Translations under genes and position numbers: made by a program
Shown: one piece after another, positions 18,859 through 26,095 of the stretch
How the letters are laid out: each line of letters starts with the position of its first letter
How positions within the stretch are numbered: the first letter of the stretch is position 1
Notes under the pieces: generated by a model
What the model was told of the DNA's origin: nothing
What the model saw: the letters and a program-made list of their open reading frames with translations, nothing else
Database searches by the model: none
Origin: Aliidiomarina quisquiliarum
GTDB lineage: Bacteria; Pseudomonadota; Gammaproteobacteria; Enterobacterales; Alteromonadaceae
Direction of reading: 5' to 3'
Assembly (NCBI RefSeq): GCF_023922585.1
Contig: NZ_JAMFTN010000024.1
Span: forward strand, 1 to 64,000
Length of the DNA: 64,000 nt

Positions 18859-20029
18859 TTAATTTTTTATCCCGCTGCTGCGCAGAGTGAATTGCGCTTG
18901 CTGTACTTCTTTAGCGCTGTTTTGATTACCATGGGCTAGGGTGTTACGAATATTACGGAGCATTTTATATGCTTTGGCTTCGTCAGTGCGCCAGTATGCA
19001 GGGCCATCTAACTCTTCTTCCTGTATTTTTCTTCGCTGCTCGTATTGGGCAACATTACTACCCGCCCCTGCAATTTCTTGCACTTTTCGGGTAATAAAAG
19101 CCTCAAAGCCGTATAACGCAGCACGTAAAAAGTCTTTCCGCTCTAATGACCTGTAGGCTTGGGCTCTTTGCCGTTGATAGAGTAAGTTTTCCTCCACCCA
19201 ACTGGTACGTTCTAATAATAATGGTTGGAATAATGCAGCTGGCCCGGTAAGTGGTTCATTACTTATTTTATTACGGACTTTCTTTAATGGGCTGCGCGCT
19301 TGTCCGGCTCTGTGCGTGTTTTCATAAAAAGATGCTTCTTTAAGCCAACCGCCTATTTCCTTATCTACCACTAGCTCACTAACTTGGCTGTAATCGCCGG
19401 TTGTTTCACTGTGCTGTATGGCGTTTTGCCAGTTGCTTATTTTAACCAAGCCAACCAAATCATGAATTTCGCCTTTCCCCGTTTCTGGGTCATACTCGCC
19501 ATATAAAATATGCTCTACTCGCAGCTGCGGCTGTACTGTTTGTAAGTATAAAATGGCGGTGTAAGCCAGCATGGGTAAATGGCGAAAGCCGTGGGTAACA
19601 TCTAGCGTTAGCTTCTCGGCACCAAAAGTTGCGTCGGCAATACTTTGCAACACTTGAATTTGTTCTTGTTGGTTACGAGCCGCAGGTATTATCGTTAACT
19701 CGACCTCGCAACCTAAGGCCTTACCTAATAACGGTGCCAACTCTGTTAATTGACTTTGAGCCACCGCTTGAAGCTCTACTGAGTCAACCAATTGTATAAG
19801 TTGGTCTTCTAGTTCACCCAAGTCGAGATTAATTTCAAACAAATTGTCCCACATACTGCCGGCAGTACCTAATACCACCATTTTTTTTTGGCTTATAGTA
19901 CTCGCGCAGTAAGTAGCCAACATAGGCTGTTGGCGGCTGCTGTTTACCTTCTAATGAATAAACTGTAGTACGGTAATTCCCCTCTTCCTTTTTACTACGC
20001 CCTAAAAAACTTATAAGTACTGTCGACAT
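18859..20029 (-). pseudogene. csx2: CARF-HEPN protein of Csx2/TIGR02221 family, frameshifted at an A9 tract
   Basis: Two overlapping frames make one protein of 389 residues when a single A is removed from the nine-A tract at 19881-19889. Frame one starts at ATG 20029 (GAGAGG ribosome-binding site) with MSTVLISFLGRSKKEEGNYR and runs to KPKK; frame two continues MVVLGTAGSMWDNLFE. Both are Csx2 (TIGR02221) hallmarks of the CARF sensor domain, as is LDVTHGFRHLPML. The C-terminus has a HEPN RNase motif, R-x4-H in RNTLAH (R361/H366 of the joined protein). The family is normally an accessory RNase of type III CRISPR systems, triggered by cyclic oligoadenylates. No cas gene or array is in the window. 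The break may be a real mutation, a sequencing error or slippage. Confidence 0.8.
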
Positions 20030-20128
20030 GATTCCCTCTCTATAAGACAATAGTTTTAATTTCATTGGTTTAAATAACCACACAGCAACTCAAAGCACAA
20101 GCACATTACCCCAACTTCTTTTGCGTGA

Positions 20129-20134
20129 TATACT
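20129..20134 (+). promoter_or_regulatory. Candidate zur promoter (extended -10)
   Basis: TGATATACT is an extended -10 with TATACT at 20129-20134 and a poor -35 (TTACCC). Transcription would begin at or next to the ATG at 20141, giving a leaderless zur mRNA. No palindrome resembling an E. coli Zur box was found in the zur/csx2 gap. Confidence 0.4.
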
Positions 20135-20140
20135 TGGCCT

Positions 20141-20590
20141 ATGACGACTATAAACACTGAAAAACTATTAGCTCAGGCCAAAGCAGCCTGCGAGAAAAGA
20201 GGAGTGCGTATGACTCCTACTCGCAGCGAGGTCTTTCGTATTTTGTCGGGTCGTGACGACGCTATTGGCGCCTACGACTTGCTCGACTTACTTAAAGAAG
20301 CGGTGCCTAATGCCAAGCCACCAACTATTTATCGAGCACTAGACTTTCTGCAAGAACAAGGTTTCGTGCATAAAATATCGTCTACAAACAGTTATGTGCT
20401 GTGTACACATTTCGACCACCAACATGTGGCGCAAATGCTAATTTGCATGGACTGTCGTAGCGTACAAGAAGTACACTCGTCGGGTGTAGACAATGCTATG
20501 GTTGAGCAGGCCAGCAAACATGGGTTCGATTTGCACCACCAAACCGTAGAGGCACATGGCATTTGTAGTAATTGCCGCGAACAGCCTTAG
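20141..20590 (+). CDS. zur: Zinc uptake regulator Zur (Fur family)
   Basis: A 149-residue winged-helix repressor. The N-terminal DNA-binding domain has RMTPTRSEVFRIL and PPTIYRALDFLQEQGFVHK. The C-terminal dimerisation domain has C102xxC105 (ICMDC) and C142xxC145 (ICSNC), the structural zinc site typical of Zur. The LLAQAKAACEKRGVR N-terminus aligns with E. coli Zur, which supports the start at 20141 although no ribosome-binding site precedes it. An internal ATG (residue 24) with a good AGAGGAG would delete a conserved helix. It probably represses zinc-uptake genes elsewhere. Confidence 0.93.
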   Translation: MTTINTEKLLAQAKAACEKRGVRMTPTRSEVFRILSGRDDAIGAYDLLDLLKEAVPNAKPPTIYRALDFLQEQGFVHKISSTNSYVLCTHFDHQHVAQMLICMDCRSVQEVHSSGVDNAMVEQASKHGFDLHHQTVEAHGICSNCREQP

Positions 20591-20625
20591 TTACTAAAGT
20601 TTCCATACTAGGATGTATAATTGAG

Positions 20626-21093
20626 ATGAACGTAGATTTTGTAAACCCGTTTCTTTCGTCATTACAAAACGTGTTGTCTATGATGGCGCAAATAGACTTA
20701 CAACCTGGCAAGCCTGCGCTGAAAAAAGACGACCGCGCACGAGGCGATGTGTCAGGCTTAATAGGTATGATAGGCCCACAAACCAAAGGCTCTTTTTCAA
20801 TTTCTTTTGAAGAAGGCTTAGCCATTGAAATTATGCATAAAATGCTAGGCGAAAAGCCTGCCTCAATCGACGACGACGTAATTGATATGGTGGGTGAAAT
20901 AACCAACATGGTCACTGGTGGGGCAAAACGTATATTAGGCGACAAAGGCTTCGAGTTTAATATGGCATCGCCGGTGGTGGTGTCGGGCATGAACCATACC
21001 ATTAAGCACCGTTCAGACGGCCCCCGCATTATCATGCCGTTTAATCATGCCGCTGGAAAAGCATTTTTAGAAATTTGTTTCGATAAAGTTTAG
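20626..21093 (+). CDS. cheX: CheX-like chemotaxis phosphatase
   Basis: A 156-residue protein from MNVDFVNPFLSS; an earlier ATG overlaps the zur end and lacks family similarity. The CheC/CheX/FliY phosphatase helix is present with the ExxN pair E91/N94 in VGEITNMVTGGAK, used to dephosphorylate CheY-P or other receiver domains. A DVSGLIGMIGPQTKGSFSISF beta segment precedes it. It has only one phosphatase helix, which fits CheX and not CheC. It lies 35 bases after zur, away from any chemotaxis gene, so its partner response regulator is unknown. Confidence 0.85.
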   Translation: MNVDFVNPFLSSLQNVLSMMAQIDLQPGKPALKKDDRARGDVSGLIGMIGPQTKGSFSISFEEGLAIEIMHKMLGEKPASIDDDVIDMVGEITNMVTGGAKRILGDKGFEFNMASPVVVSGMNHTIKHRSDGPRIIMPFNHAAGKAFLEICFDKV

Positions 21094-21102
21094 TCGCCTG
21101 CT

Positions 21103-21131
21103 GTGCGCTTTAGCTGTTGGCTTAAGCGCAC
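21103..21131. terminator. Hairpin between convergent cheX and alr
   Basis: An 8-bp inverted repeat GTGCGCTT (21103-21110)/AAGCGCAC (21124-21131) lies in the 54-base convergent gap. Neither strand has a long T-run after it, so it may terminate weakly or protect 3' ends. Confidence 0.4.
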
Positions 21132-21147
21132 CAAGTATAAACCTTTG

Positions 21148-22236
21148 TTAGTAAACTAAGGTTACCCGCCGCGCAACGTTACACAATAGCTCGTACGCCA
21201 CTGTACCCACATGCTGAGCAATCTCTTCTACTGGCAAGTTTGGCCCCCAAAGCTCTGCTGTTTTGCCTGGCTCCATCGTTGAACCTGGTCCTAAGTCTAC
21301 CGTCACCATATCCATAGCAACACGAGCCACCAGCGGATAACGCTTGCCGTCAATCCACACGGGCGTACCTTGCGGCGCCAAACGTGGATAACCGTCACCA
21401 TAGCCTATGGCTACTATACCAATACGAGTGTCGCGCGAGGTTGTCCATGCCGAGCCATAACCTACACTATCGCCCTTTTTTATGTCGCGCGTAGAAATGA
21501 GGTCAGCACACAGTTTCATAACTGGGCGCAATTGTTTAAGGCGAGGGCTAAGAGCTTTATTGTCTTGCAAAAAAGGGCTAATACCATACATGGCTAAGCC
21601 TGGCCTTACCCAGTCATGGCTTTGCCCTAAGCGTGCAAACAACGCTCCAGAGTTAGCTATAGACGTTGCTTCTGGCTTTAAGCTTGCAACTAAGCTAGAA
21701 AAGTAAGCCAACTGTTGTTCGTTTTTTTCATGCTCTGGTTCGTCTGCACAGGCTAAATGGCTCATTAAAATAGGGCTCGAAGCTACATTGTTTGATTCAG
21801 TTAACGCTTTAAACCAGCGTTCAGCTTCATTTGGCTCAACGCCAAGACGATGCATACCAGTGTCTACTTTTAGCCATACTTTTAATGGCTCAGGTAAATC
21901 CTGAATACTTAATACCGCATTTACCTGCCAGCGATGGTGAATAACCGGCTGAATATTGCTCGCGGCTAACATTGGCAATTGGTCTTCGGCAAAAAAGCCT
22001 TCTAACAAGACAATTGGCCGACTAATACCTGCAGCTCGTAACTCAAGTGCCTCTTCGAGCCGAGCCACACCAATGGCGTCTACGTCGTGCAATTCTTGTG
22101 CTATACGAATTAAGCCATGCCCATACGCATTTGCTTTAAGCACTGCCAGTATTTTGCGCGCTCCGGCTTCTTCCCGGATCACGTCAATATTATCTGACAA
22201 CGCTGCCAAGTCTATTGCGGCCCATGCTGCTCTCAT
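21148..22236 (-). CDS. alr: Alanine racemase
   Basis: A 362-residue fold-type III PLP enzyme making D-alanine for peptidoglycan. The PLP lysine is K34 (AVLKANAYGHG) and the catalytic tyrosine of the second domain is Y260 (DSVGYGSAWTT). It begins 3 bases after the dnaB stop codon, and the dnaB-alr pair is conserved across gammaproteobacteria, so the two share a transcript. Confidence 0.97.
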   Translation of the reverse strand: MRAAWAAIDLAALSDNIDVIREEAGARKILAVLKANAYGHGLIRIAQELHDVDAIGVARLEEALELRAAGISRPIVLLEGFFAEDQLPMLAASNIQPVIHHRWQVNAVLSIQDLPEPLKVWLKVDTGMHRLGVEPNEAERWFKALTESNNVASSPILMSHLACADEPEHEKNEQQLAYFSSLVASLKPEATSIANSGALFARLGQSHDWVRPGLAMYGISPFLQDNKALSPRLKQLRPVMKLCADLISTRDIKKGDSVGYGSAWTTSRDTRIGIVAIGYGDGYPRLAPQGTPVWIDGKRYPLVARVAMDMVTVDLGPGSTMEPGKTAELWGPNLPVEEIAQHVGTVAYELLCNVARRVTLVY

Positions 22237-22238
22237 TT

Positions 22239-23633
22239 TTACAACTCTCCAATTTCGCCGTCAGCATAATTATCAAAGCGTGAAAATTGGCCATGAAACT
22301 TAACCTTTATACGCCCTATAGGTCCATTTCGTTGCTTGCCTATTATAATTTCAGCTAACCCTTTGTCTTCTGTCGTATCGGGATGGTATACCTCGTCGCG
22401 ATAGATAAACATGATTACGTCGGCGTCTTGTTCTATTGAACCAGACTCCCGCAAGTCCGAGTTTATTGGACGCTTGTCAGCCCGCTGCTCAAGAGAACGG
22501 TTAAGCTGCGACAAAGCCACTACAGGGCAATCTAACTCTTTGGCAAGGGCTTTAAGCGAGCGAGAAATTTCTGCTATTTCCTGCGTACGGTTTTCATGCA
22601 TACCCGGCACTGTCATTAGCTGTAGGTAGTCCACCATGATCAAACTGAGCCCTTCGTGCTCCTTATAAATTCGGCGCGCACGAGAACGAACTTCAGTAGG
22701 CGTTAAACTAGAACCATCGTCTATATAAAGCTTACCTTTGTCTTTAAGTACGTTCATTGCCGAGCCTAACCGCGCCCAATCGTCATCGTTTAAGTTACCG
22801 GTACGAATTTTTGTTTGATCAACGCGACTTAGGGAAGCAAGCATCCGCATCATTAGTTGTTCTGCTGGCATTTCTAAACTAAACACTAAGGCCGGATAAT
22901 CTTCATTTAAGGCCGCTCGCTCTGCTAAGTTCATAGCGAAGGTGGTCTTTCCCATTGATGGTCGACCGGCCACAATAATCAAGTCTGATTTTTGCAAGCC
23001 AGTGGTCATTTTGTCGAGCAAATAGAACCCGGTACCCACTCCTGTTACGCCACTATTGTCTTTCTGCTGGCTTAAAAACTCTATGCGCTCAAGTGTTTTA
23101 CTTAAAATTGCAGCAATATTTTCAGGCCCTTCATCTTTTTTTGCTCGCGCTTCCGCTATGGCAAATACCTTTGTTTCTGCTTCGTCTAAAAGGTCTATAC
23201 TACTGCGCCCTTGAGGATCAAAGCCACTCTCAACAATACTGTTAGCCACAGCAATCATTTCACGCACCACCGCGCGCTCGCGAACAATGTCTGCATAGGC
23301 CAAAATATTAGCCGCACTTGGCGTGTTTTTCTGGATCTCTAATAAGTATGCAAAGCCACCAACCGCATCGAGCTCGTCATTTAACTCTAAATACTCAGAA
23401 AGAGTTATAATATCAATAGGTTTGCCATGCTCAAGTAGGTTTTGCATAGCCACAAAAATAATACTGTGAGACCGTAAATAGAAATCTTCTTTAATAACAT
23501 GCTCAGACACATTGTCCCAAGCTTGGTTATTTAAAATTAGGCCACCGAGTACCGATTGCTCAGCTTCGATCGAATGCGGTGCCGTTTTTAATGCATCAAC
23601 TTTATAATCTTTACGCTTATTAGATTCAGCCAT
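22239..23633 (-). CDS. dnaB: Replicative DNA helicase DnaB
   Basis: A 464-residue hexameric 5'-3' helicase. The N-terminal DnaG-interaction domain (about 15-115) contains HSIEAEQSVLGG. The RecA-like domain has Walker A GRPSMGKT at 223-230, MVDYLQLM (Walker B region) and the ALSQLNRSLEQRADKRP loop. There is no intein. It is downstream of the rplI terminator and upstream of alr. Confidence 0.98.
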   Translation of the reverse strand: MAESNKRKDYKVDALKTAPHSIEAEQSVLGGLILNNQAWDNVSEHVIKEDFYLRSHSIIFVAMQNLLEHGKPIDIITLSEYLELNDELDAVGGFAYLLEIQKNTPSAANILAYADIVRERAVVREMIAVANSIVESGFDPQGRSSIDLLDEAETKVFAIAEARAKKDEGPENIAAILSKTLERIEFLSQQKDNSGVTGVGTGFYLLDKMTTGLQKSDLIIVAGRPSMGKTTFAMNLAERAALNEDYPALVFSLEMPAEQLMMRMLASLSRVDQTKIRTGNLNDDDWARLGSAMNVLKDKGKLYIDDGSSLTPTEVRSRARRIYKEHEGLSLIMVDYLQLMTVPGMHENRTQEIAEISRSLKALAKELDCPVVALSQLNRSLEQRADKRPINSDLRESGSIEQDADVIMFIYRDEVYHPDTTEDKGLAEIIIGKQRNGPIGRIKVKFHGQFSRFDNYADGEIGEL

Positions 23634-23683
23634 TTTAAAACTACATTCCTATAGCAACGAAGAGATCAATAATACACGGCCGC

Positions 23684-23710
23684 AAAAAAAAAGCAGCACC
23701 GAAGTGCTGC
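23684..23710 (-). terminator. Terminator of the rpsF-priB-rpsR-rplI operon
   Basis: A 7-bp GC-rich stem GCAGCAC/GTGCTGC (23693-23710) closed by a UUCG tetraloop on the minus strand, followed by nine T (23684-23692). It lies about 30 bases past the rplI stop codon. It is a textbook intrinsic terminator. Confidence 0.92.
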
Positions 23711-23738
23711 CTTTAAAGATGGCTTACTGTAACAAAGC

Positions 23739-24191
23739 TTATTCGCTTGCTTCAATAACCAGCTTAATATTTGCTGTTACTTCTGCGTGCATTTGAAGTT
23801 CGATATCGAACTCACCTACTTCGCGAAGTGTACCGTGTGGCATAAGAATTTCGCTCTTTTGAACTTCAACGCCAGCCGCTGTAATTGCAGCAGCAATATC
23901 ACGAGTACCTATTGAACCGAACAACTTACCTTCTGTACCAGCTTTAGAACTAATAACAACAGTTTCAAGTGCATTTACTTTCTCAGCACGGGCTTCTGCC
24001 GCTTTCAATTCAGTTGCCAGCTGAGCTTCAAGCTCGGCACGACGCTGTTCAAACATTTCAACGTTAGCTTTGGTTGCAGGCACTGCTTTTCCACGTGGGA
24101 AAAGGAAGTTACGTGCATAACCAGACTTTACAACTACTTGGTCGCCTAAGCCGCCAAGGTTGGTTACTTTATCTAGTAAAATAATATTCAT
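23739..24191 (-). CDS. rplI: 50S ribosomal protein L9
   Basis: A 150-residue L9 starting [22 protein letters not shown]. It has an N-terminal domain with [13 protein letters not shown], a long connecting helix (about 45-75) and a C-terminal RNA-binding domain. It affects reading-frame maintenance. It is the last gene of the rpsF operon, 15 bases after rpsR. Confidence 0.97.
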   Translation of the reverse strand: MNIILLDKVTNLGGLGDQVVVKSGYARNFLFPRGKAVPATKANVEMFEQRRAELEAQLATELKAAEARAEKVNALETVVISSKAGTEGKLFGSIGTRDIAAAITAAGVEVQKSEILMPHGTLREVGEFDIELQMHAEVTANIKLVIEASE

Positions 24192-24206
24192 TAATTGCTA
24201 CTCCTG

Positions 24207-24434
24207 TTACTTATGGCCATCGGTGTACGGCAGCAAGCTCAGGTAACGAGCACGCTTAATTGCGCGAGCTAGTTGACGCTGATACTTAGCCGAGGTACCG
24301 GTGATCCGGCTAGGAACAATTTTACCGCTTTCGGTAACATAGTTCTTCAGCGTAGCAATATCTTTATAATCAATTTCTTTAACGCCTTCTACCTTAAAGC
24401 GGCAGAACTTACGACGACGGAAAAAACGAGCCAT
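24207..24434 (-). CDS. rpsR: 30S ribosomal protein S18
   Basis: A 75-residue S18 starting [17 protein letters not shown], with the conserved [29 protein letters not shown]. It heterodimerises with S6 on the 30S platform. It lies 12 bases after priB. Confidence 0.97.
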   Translation of the reverse strand: MARFFRRRKFCRFKVEGVKEIDYKDIATLKNYVTESGKIVPSRITGTSAKYQRQLARAIKRARYLSLLPYTDGHK

Positions 24435-24446
24435 GATGTTCTCCTG

Positions 24447-24767
24447 TTAAACCTGTTCTATCTTCTGTGCGTGCAGTACCAATTTTCCCATGCCATTTTT
24501 GTCTTCATGGCGCTGAATAAAGCCGGTAACAGTAATTGCACTTCCCACAGTTAAAATTTCTGACCACGCTTGGGTCCATATTCCGCTTGCTATCACCTGA
24601 ATGCGTGCATAGCACTGCCGGGGTAAACCGGCTTCAGTTTGCAATGAACGATGTTCAACCGTTATATGCAAGTGTGGTACGCCAGCCGGACTTCTGCTTA
24701 CTCTTGGGGTTTTCGTTAAAGTACCTGCAATTATAAGCTGGTTGGTTCCCAATGCGTTCCCACTCAC
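24447..24767 (-). CDS. priB: Primosomal replication protein N (PriB)
   Basis: A 106-residue single OB-fold protein (NQLIIAGTLTKTPRVSRSPAGVPHLH; CYARIQVIASG; GSAITVTGFIQRHEDKNG). PriB dimers bind ssDNA and bridge PriA to DnaT at stalled forks. Its position between rpsF and rpsR is the standard gammaproteobacterial one; the gap to the rpsF stop is 5 bases. Confidence 0.95.
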   Translation of the reverse strand: MSGNALGTNQLIIAGTLTKTPRVSRSPAGVPHLHITVEHRSLQTEAGLPRQCYARIQVIASGIWTQAWSEILTVGSAITVTGFIQRHEDKNGMGKLVLHAQKIEQV

Positions 24768-24772
24768 CGTTC

Positions 24773-25207
24773 TTACTCTTCTGAGTCTGAATCAGCTTCC
24801 GTGGTTTCGGTCTCATTTTCAGTTTCAGCTTTCGCGTCGCGACGATCTTCACGATTGTCACGGTCTTCACGATGATCTTCACGACCTTCTCTTGACTTCG
24901 CAAAAGGTGAAGGTTCAGAAACAGCTTCATCCTTACGCATAATCAGGTTACGTAGTACCGCGTCGTTGTAGCGGAAGTTGGTTTCTAGCTCGTTAACTAC
25001 TTCAGCTGAAGCTTCAATGTTCATTAGAACATAGTGAGCTTTATGTAGCTTGTTAATTGGGTAAGCTAGTTGGCGACGGCCCCAGTCTTCCAAACGGTGA
25101 ATAGTGCCACCGCCTTGTGTAATGGTTTCGCTATAACGCTCAACCATTCCTGGTACCTGCTCGCTCTGGTCTGGGTGGACCATGAATACGATTTCATAAT
25201 GACGCAT
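24773..25207 (-). CDS. rpsF: 30S ribosomal protein S6
   Basis: A 144-residue S6 starting [21 protein letters not shown], with the ferredoxin-like core and [13 protein letters not shown]. The C-terminus after about residue 105 is an extended charged tail with [16 protein letters not shown] repeats followed by Glu/Thr-rich sequence; E. coli S6 has a shorter Glu tail that RimK extends. It is the first gene of the operon. Confidence 0.97.
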   Translation of the reverse strand: MRHYEIVFMVHPDQSEQVPGMVERYSETITQGGGTIHRLEDWGRRQLAYPINKLHKAHYVLMNIEASAEVVNELETNFRYNDAVLRNLIMRKDEAVSEPSPFAKSREGREDHREDRDNREDRRDAKAETENETETTEADSDSEE

Positions 25208-25298
25208 TTAAGTGCTCCTTATGGATTAAAGCCTGAGTTCAGCTCAGCCCGGCTGACATAAAGGCAAGGAACTTGACATATTTTTTGGGCTGATTCAA
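25208..25298 (-). promoter_or_regulatory. rpsF leader with possible S6:S18-binding hairpin
   Basis: The leader of about 90 bases holds a stem CTGAG/CTCAG with outer GC pairs around an unpaired CGGG (25231-25256 on the minus strand), so a CCG triplet lies next to the stem. S6:S18 autoregulatory leaders in many bacteria feature a CCG bulge on such a hairpin. The assignment is tentative. Confidence 0.35.
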
Positions 25299-25306
25299 GC
25301 GGGCGA

Positions 25307-25335
25307 ATTTTACGCAATTTACCAGGCAATTACAA
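25307..25335 (-). promoter_or_regulatory. rpsF-operon promoter
   Basis: Minus-strand -35 TTGTAA (25330-25335), a 17-bp spacer, -10 TAAAAT (25307-25312) and the discriminator TCGCCC, which is identical to that of the S10 promoter. It lies in the 147-base gap after rlmB. Confidence 0.7.
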
Positions 25336-25354
25336 GACAATTAAATACTGTTAG

Positions 25355-26095
25355 TTAGCTTCTTTGTCGCACCGCTTCGAATAAACACACACCCGAAGCC
25401 ACCGACACATTTAAACTACTAACCGTACCTTGTAATGGAATAGCAATTAGCTCATCACAAATGTCGCGCGTTAGGCGACGAATACCGGTGTCTTCCGCAC
25501 CCATTACTAAAGCTATAGGGCCGGTTAACTTGGTACTGTATAACGATTCTGTTGCTTCACCTGCAGTACCAATCACCCAAATGCCTTGCTCTTGCAATTC
25601 TCGTAGGCAACGGGCTAGGTTAGTTACCACTATAAAAGGCACCACTTCAGCAGCACCACTTGCCACCTTGCGTACTACACTGGTGAGTTTCGACGATTTG
25701 TCTTTAGGCACTATAACCGCCGTTACGCCCGCAGCATCTGCCGTACGTAAACAAGCACCTAAGTTATGAGGGTCTGTAACTTGGTCAAGAATTAAAAACA
25801 ATGGTGCCGTTTTACTGTTCTCTATTAAGTCAGGTAAATCATTTTCTGTCAGTTGTGGCTTCACCGTTACTACAGCAAGTACGCCTTGGTGATTTTCAGC
25901 ACCACACCGACTATCAAGCACTTTACGCTGGCAAAATTGCGGCCGTACTCCTGCTTGTTTTGCTAACTTTAAAAAGTTGCCATTATCGATATCTTCTTTA
26001 CCCTGTTGAATAAACAACTCAACCACTCGCTCAGGGGCGTGGGTTAAAATGGCTTGCACTGAGTGAATACCAAATACTTCTTCTTTTTTACTCAT
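25355..26095 (-). CDS. rlmB: 23S rRNA (guanosine-2251-2'-O)-methyltransferase RlmB
   Basis: A 246-residue SPOUT methyltransferase. The N-terminal L30e-like substrate-binding domain (EEVFGIHSVQAILTHAPERV) is followed by the knotted SAM domain with LDQVTDPHNLGACLRTA (motif 1), ALVMGAEDTGIRRL (motif 2) and IPLQGTVSSLNVSVASGVCLFE (motif 3). It overlaps the rnr stop by 4 bases (ATGA). rnr-rlmB is a conserved pair. Confidence 0.97.
   Translation of the reverse strand: MSKKEEVFGIHSVQAILTHAPERVVELFIQQGKEDIDNGNFLKLAKQAGVRPQFCQRKVLDSRCGAENHQGVLAVVTVKPQLTENDLPDLIENSKTAPLFLILDQVTDPHNLGACLRTADAAGVTAVIVPKDKSSKLTSVVRKVASGAAEVVPFIVVTNLARCLRELQEQGIWVIGTAGEATESLYSTKLTGPIALVMGAEDTGIRRLTRDICDELIAIPLQGTVSSLNVSVASGVCLFEAVRQRS

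Noticed and set aside
18859-20083. CRISPR array or other cas genes near the csx2-like gene
   Set aside because: No regularly spaced direct repeats and no Cas10, Cmr or Cas1-like frame were found on either strand.
20210-20590. zur starting at the internal ATG with a strong AGAGGAG
   Set aside because: The upstream codons match the conserved Zur N-terminal helix.
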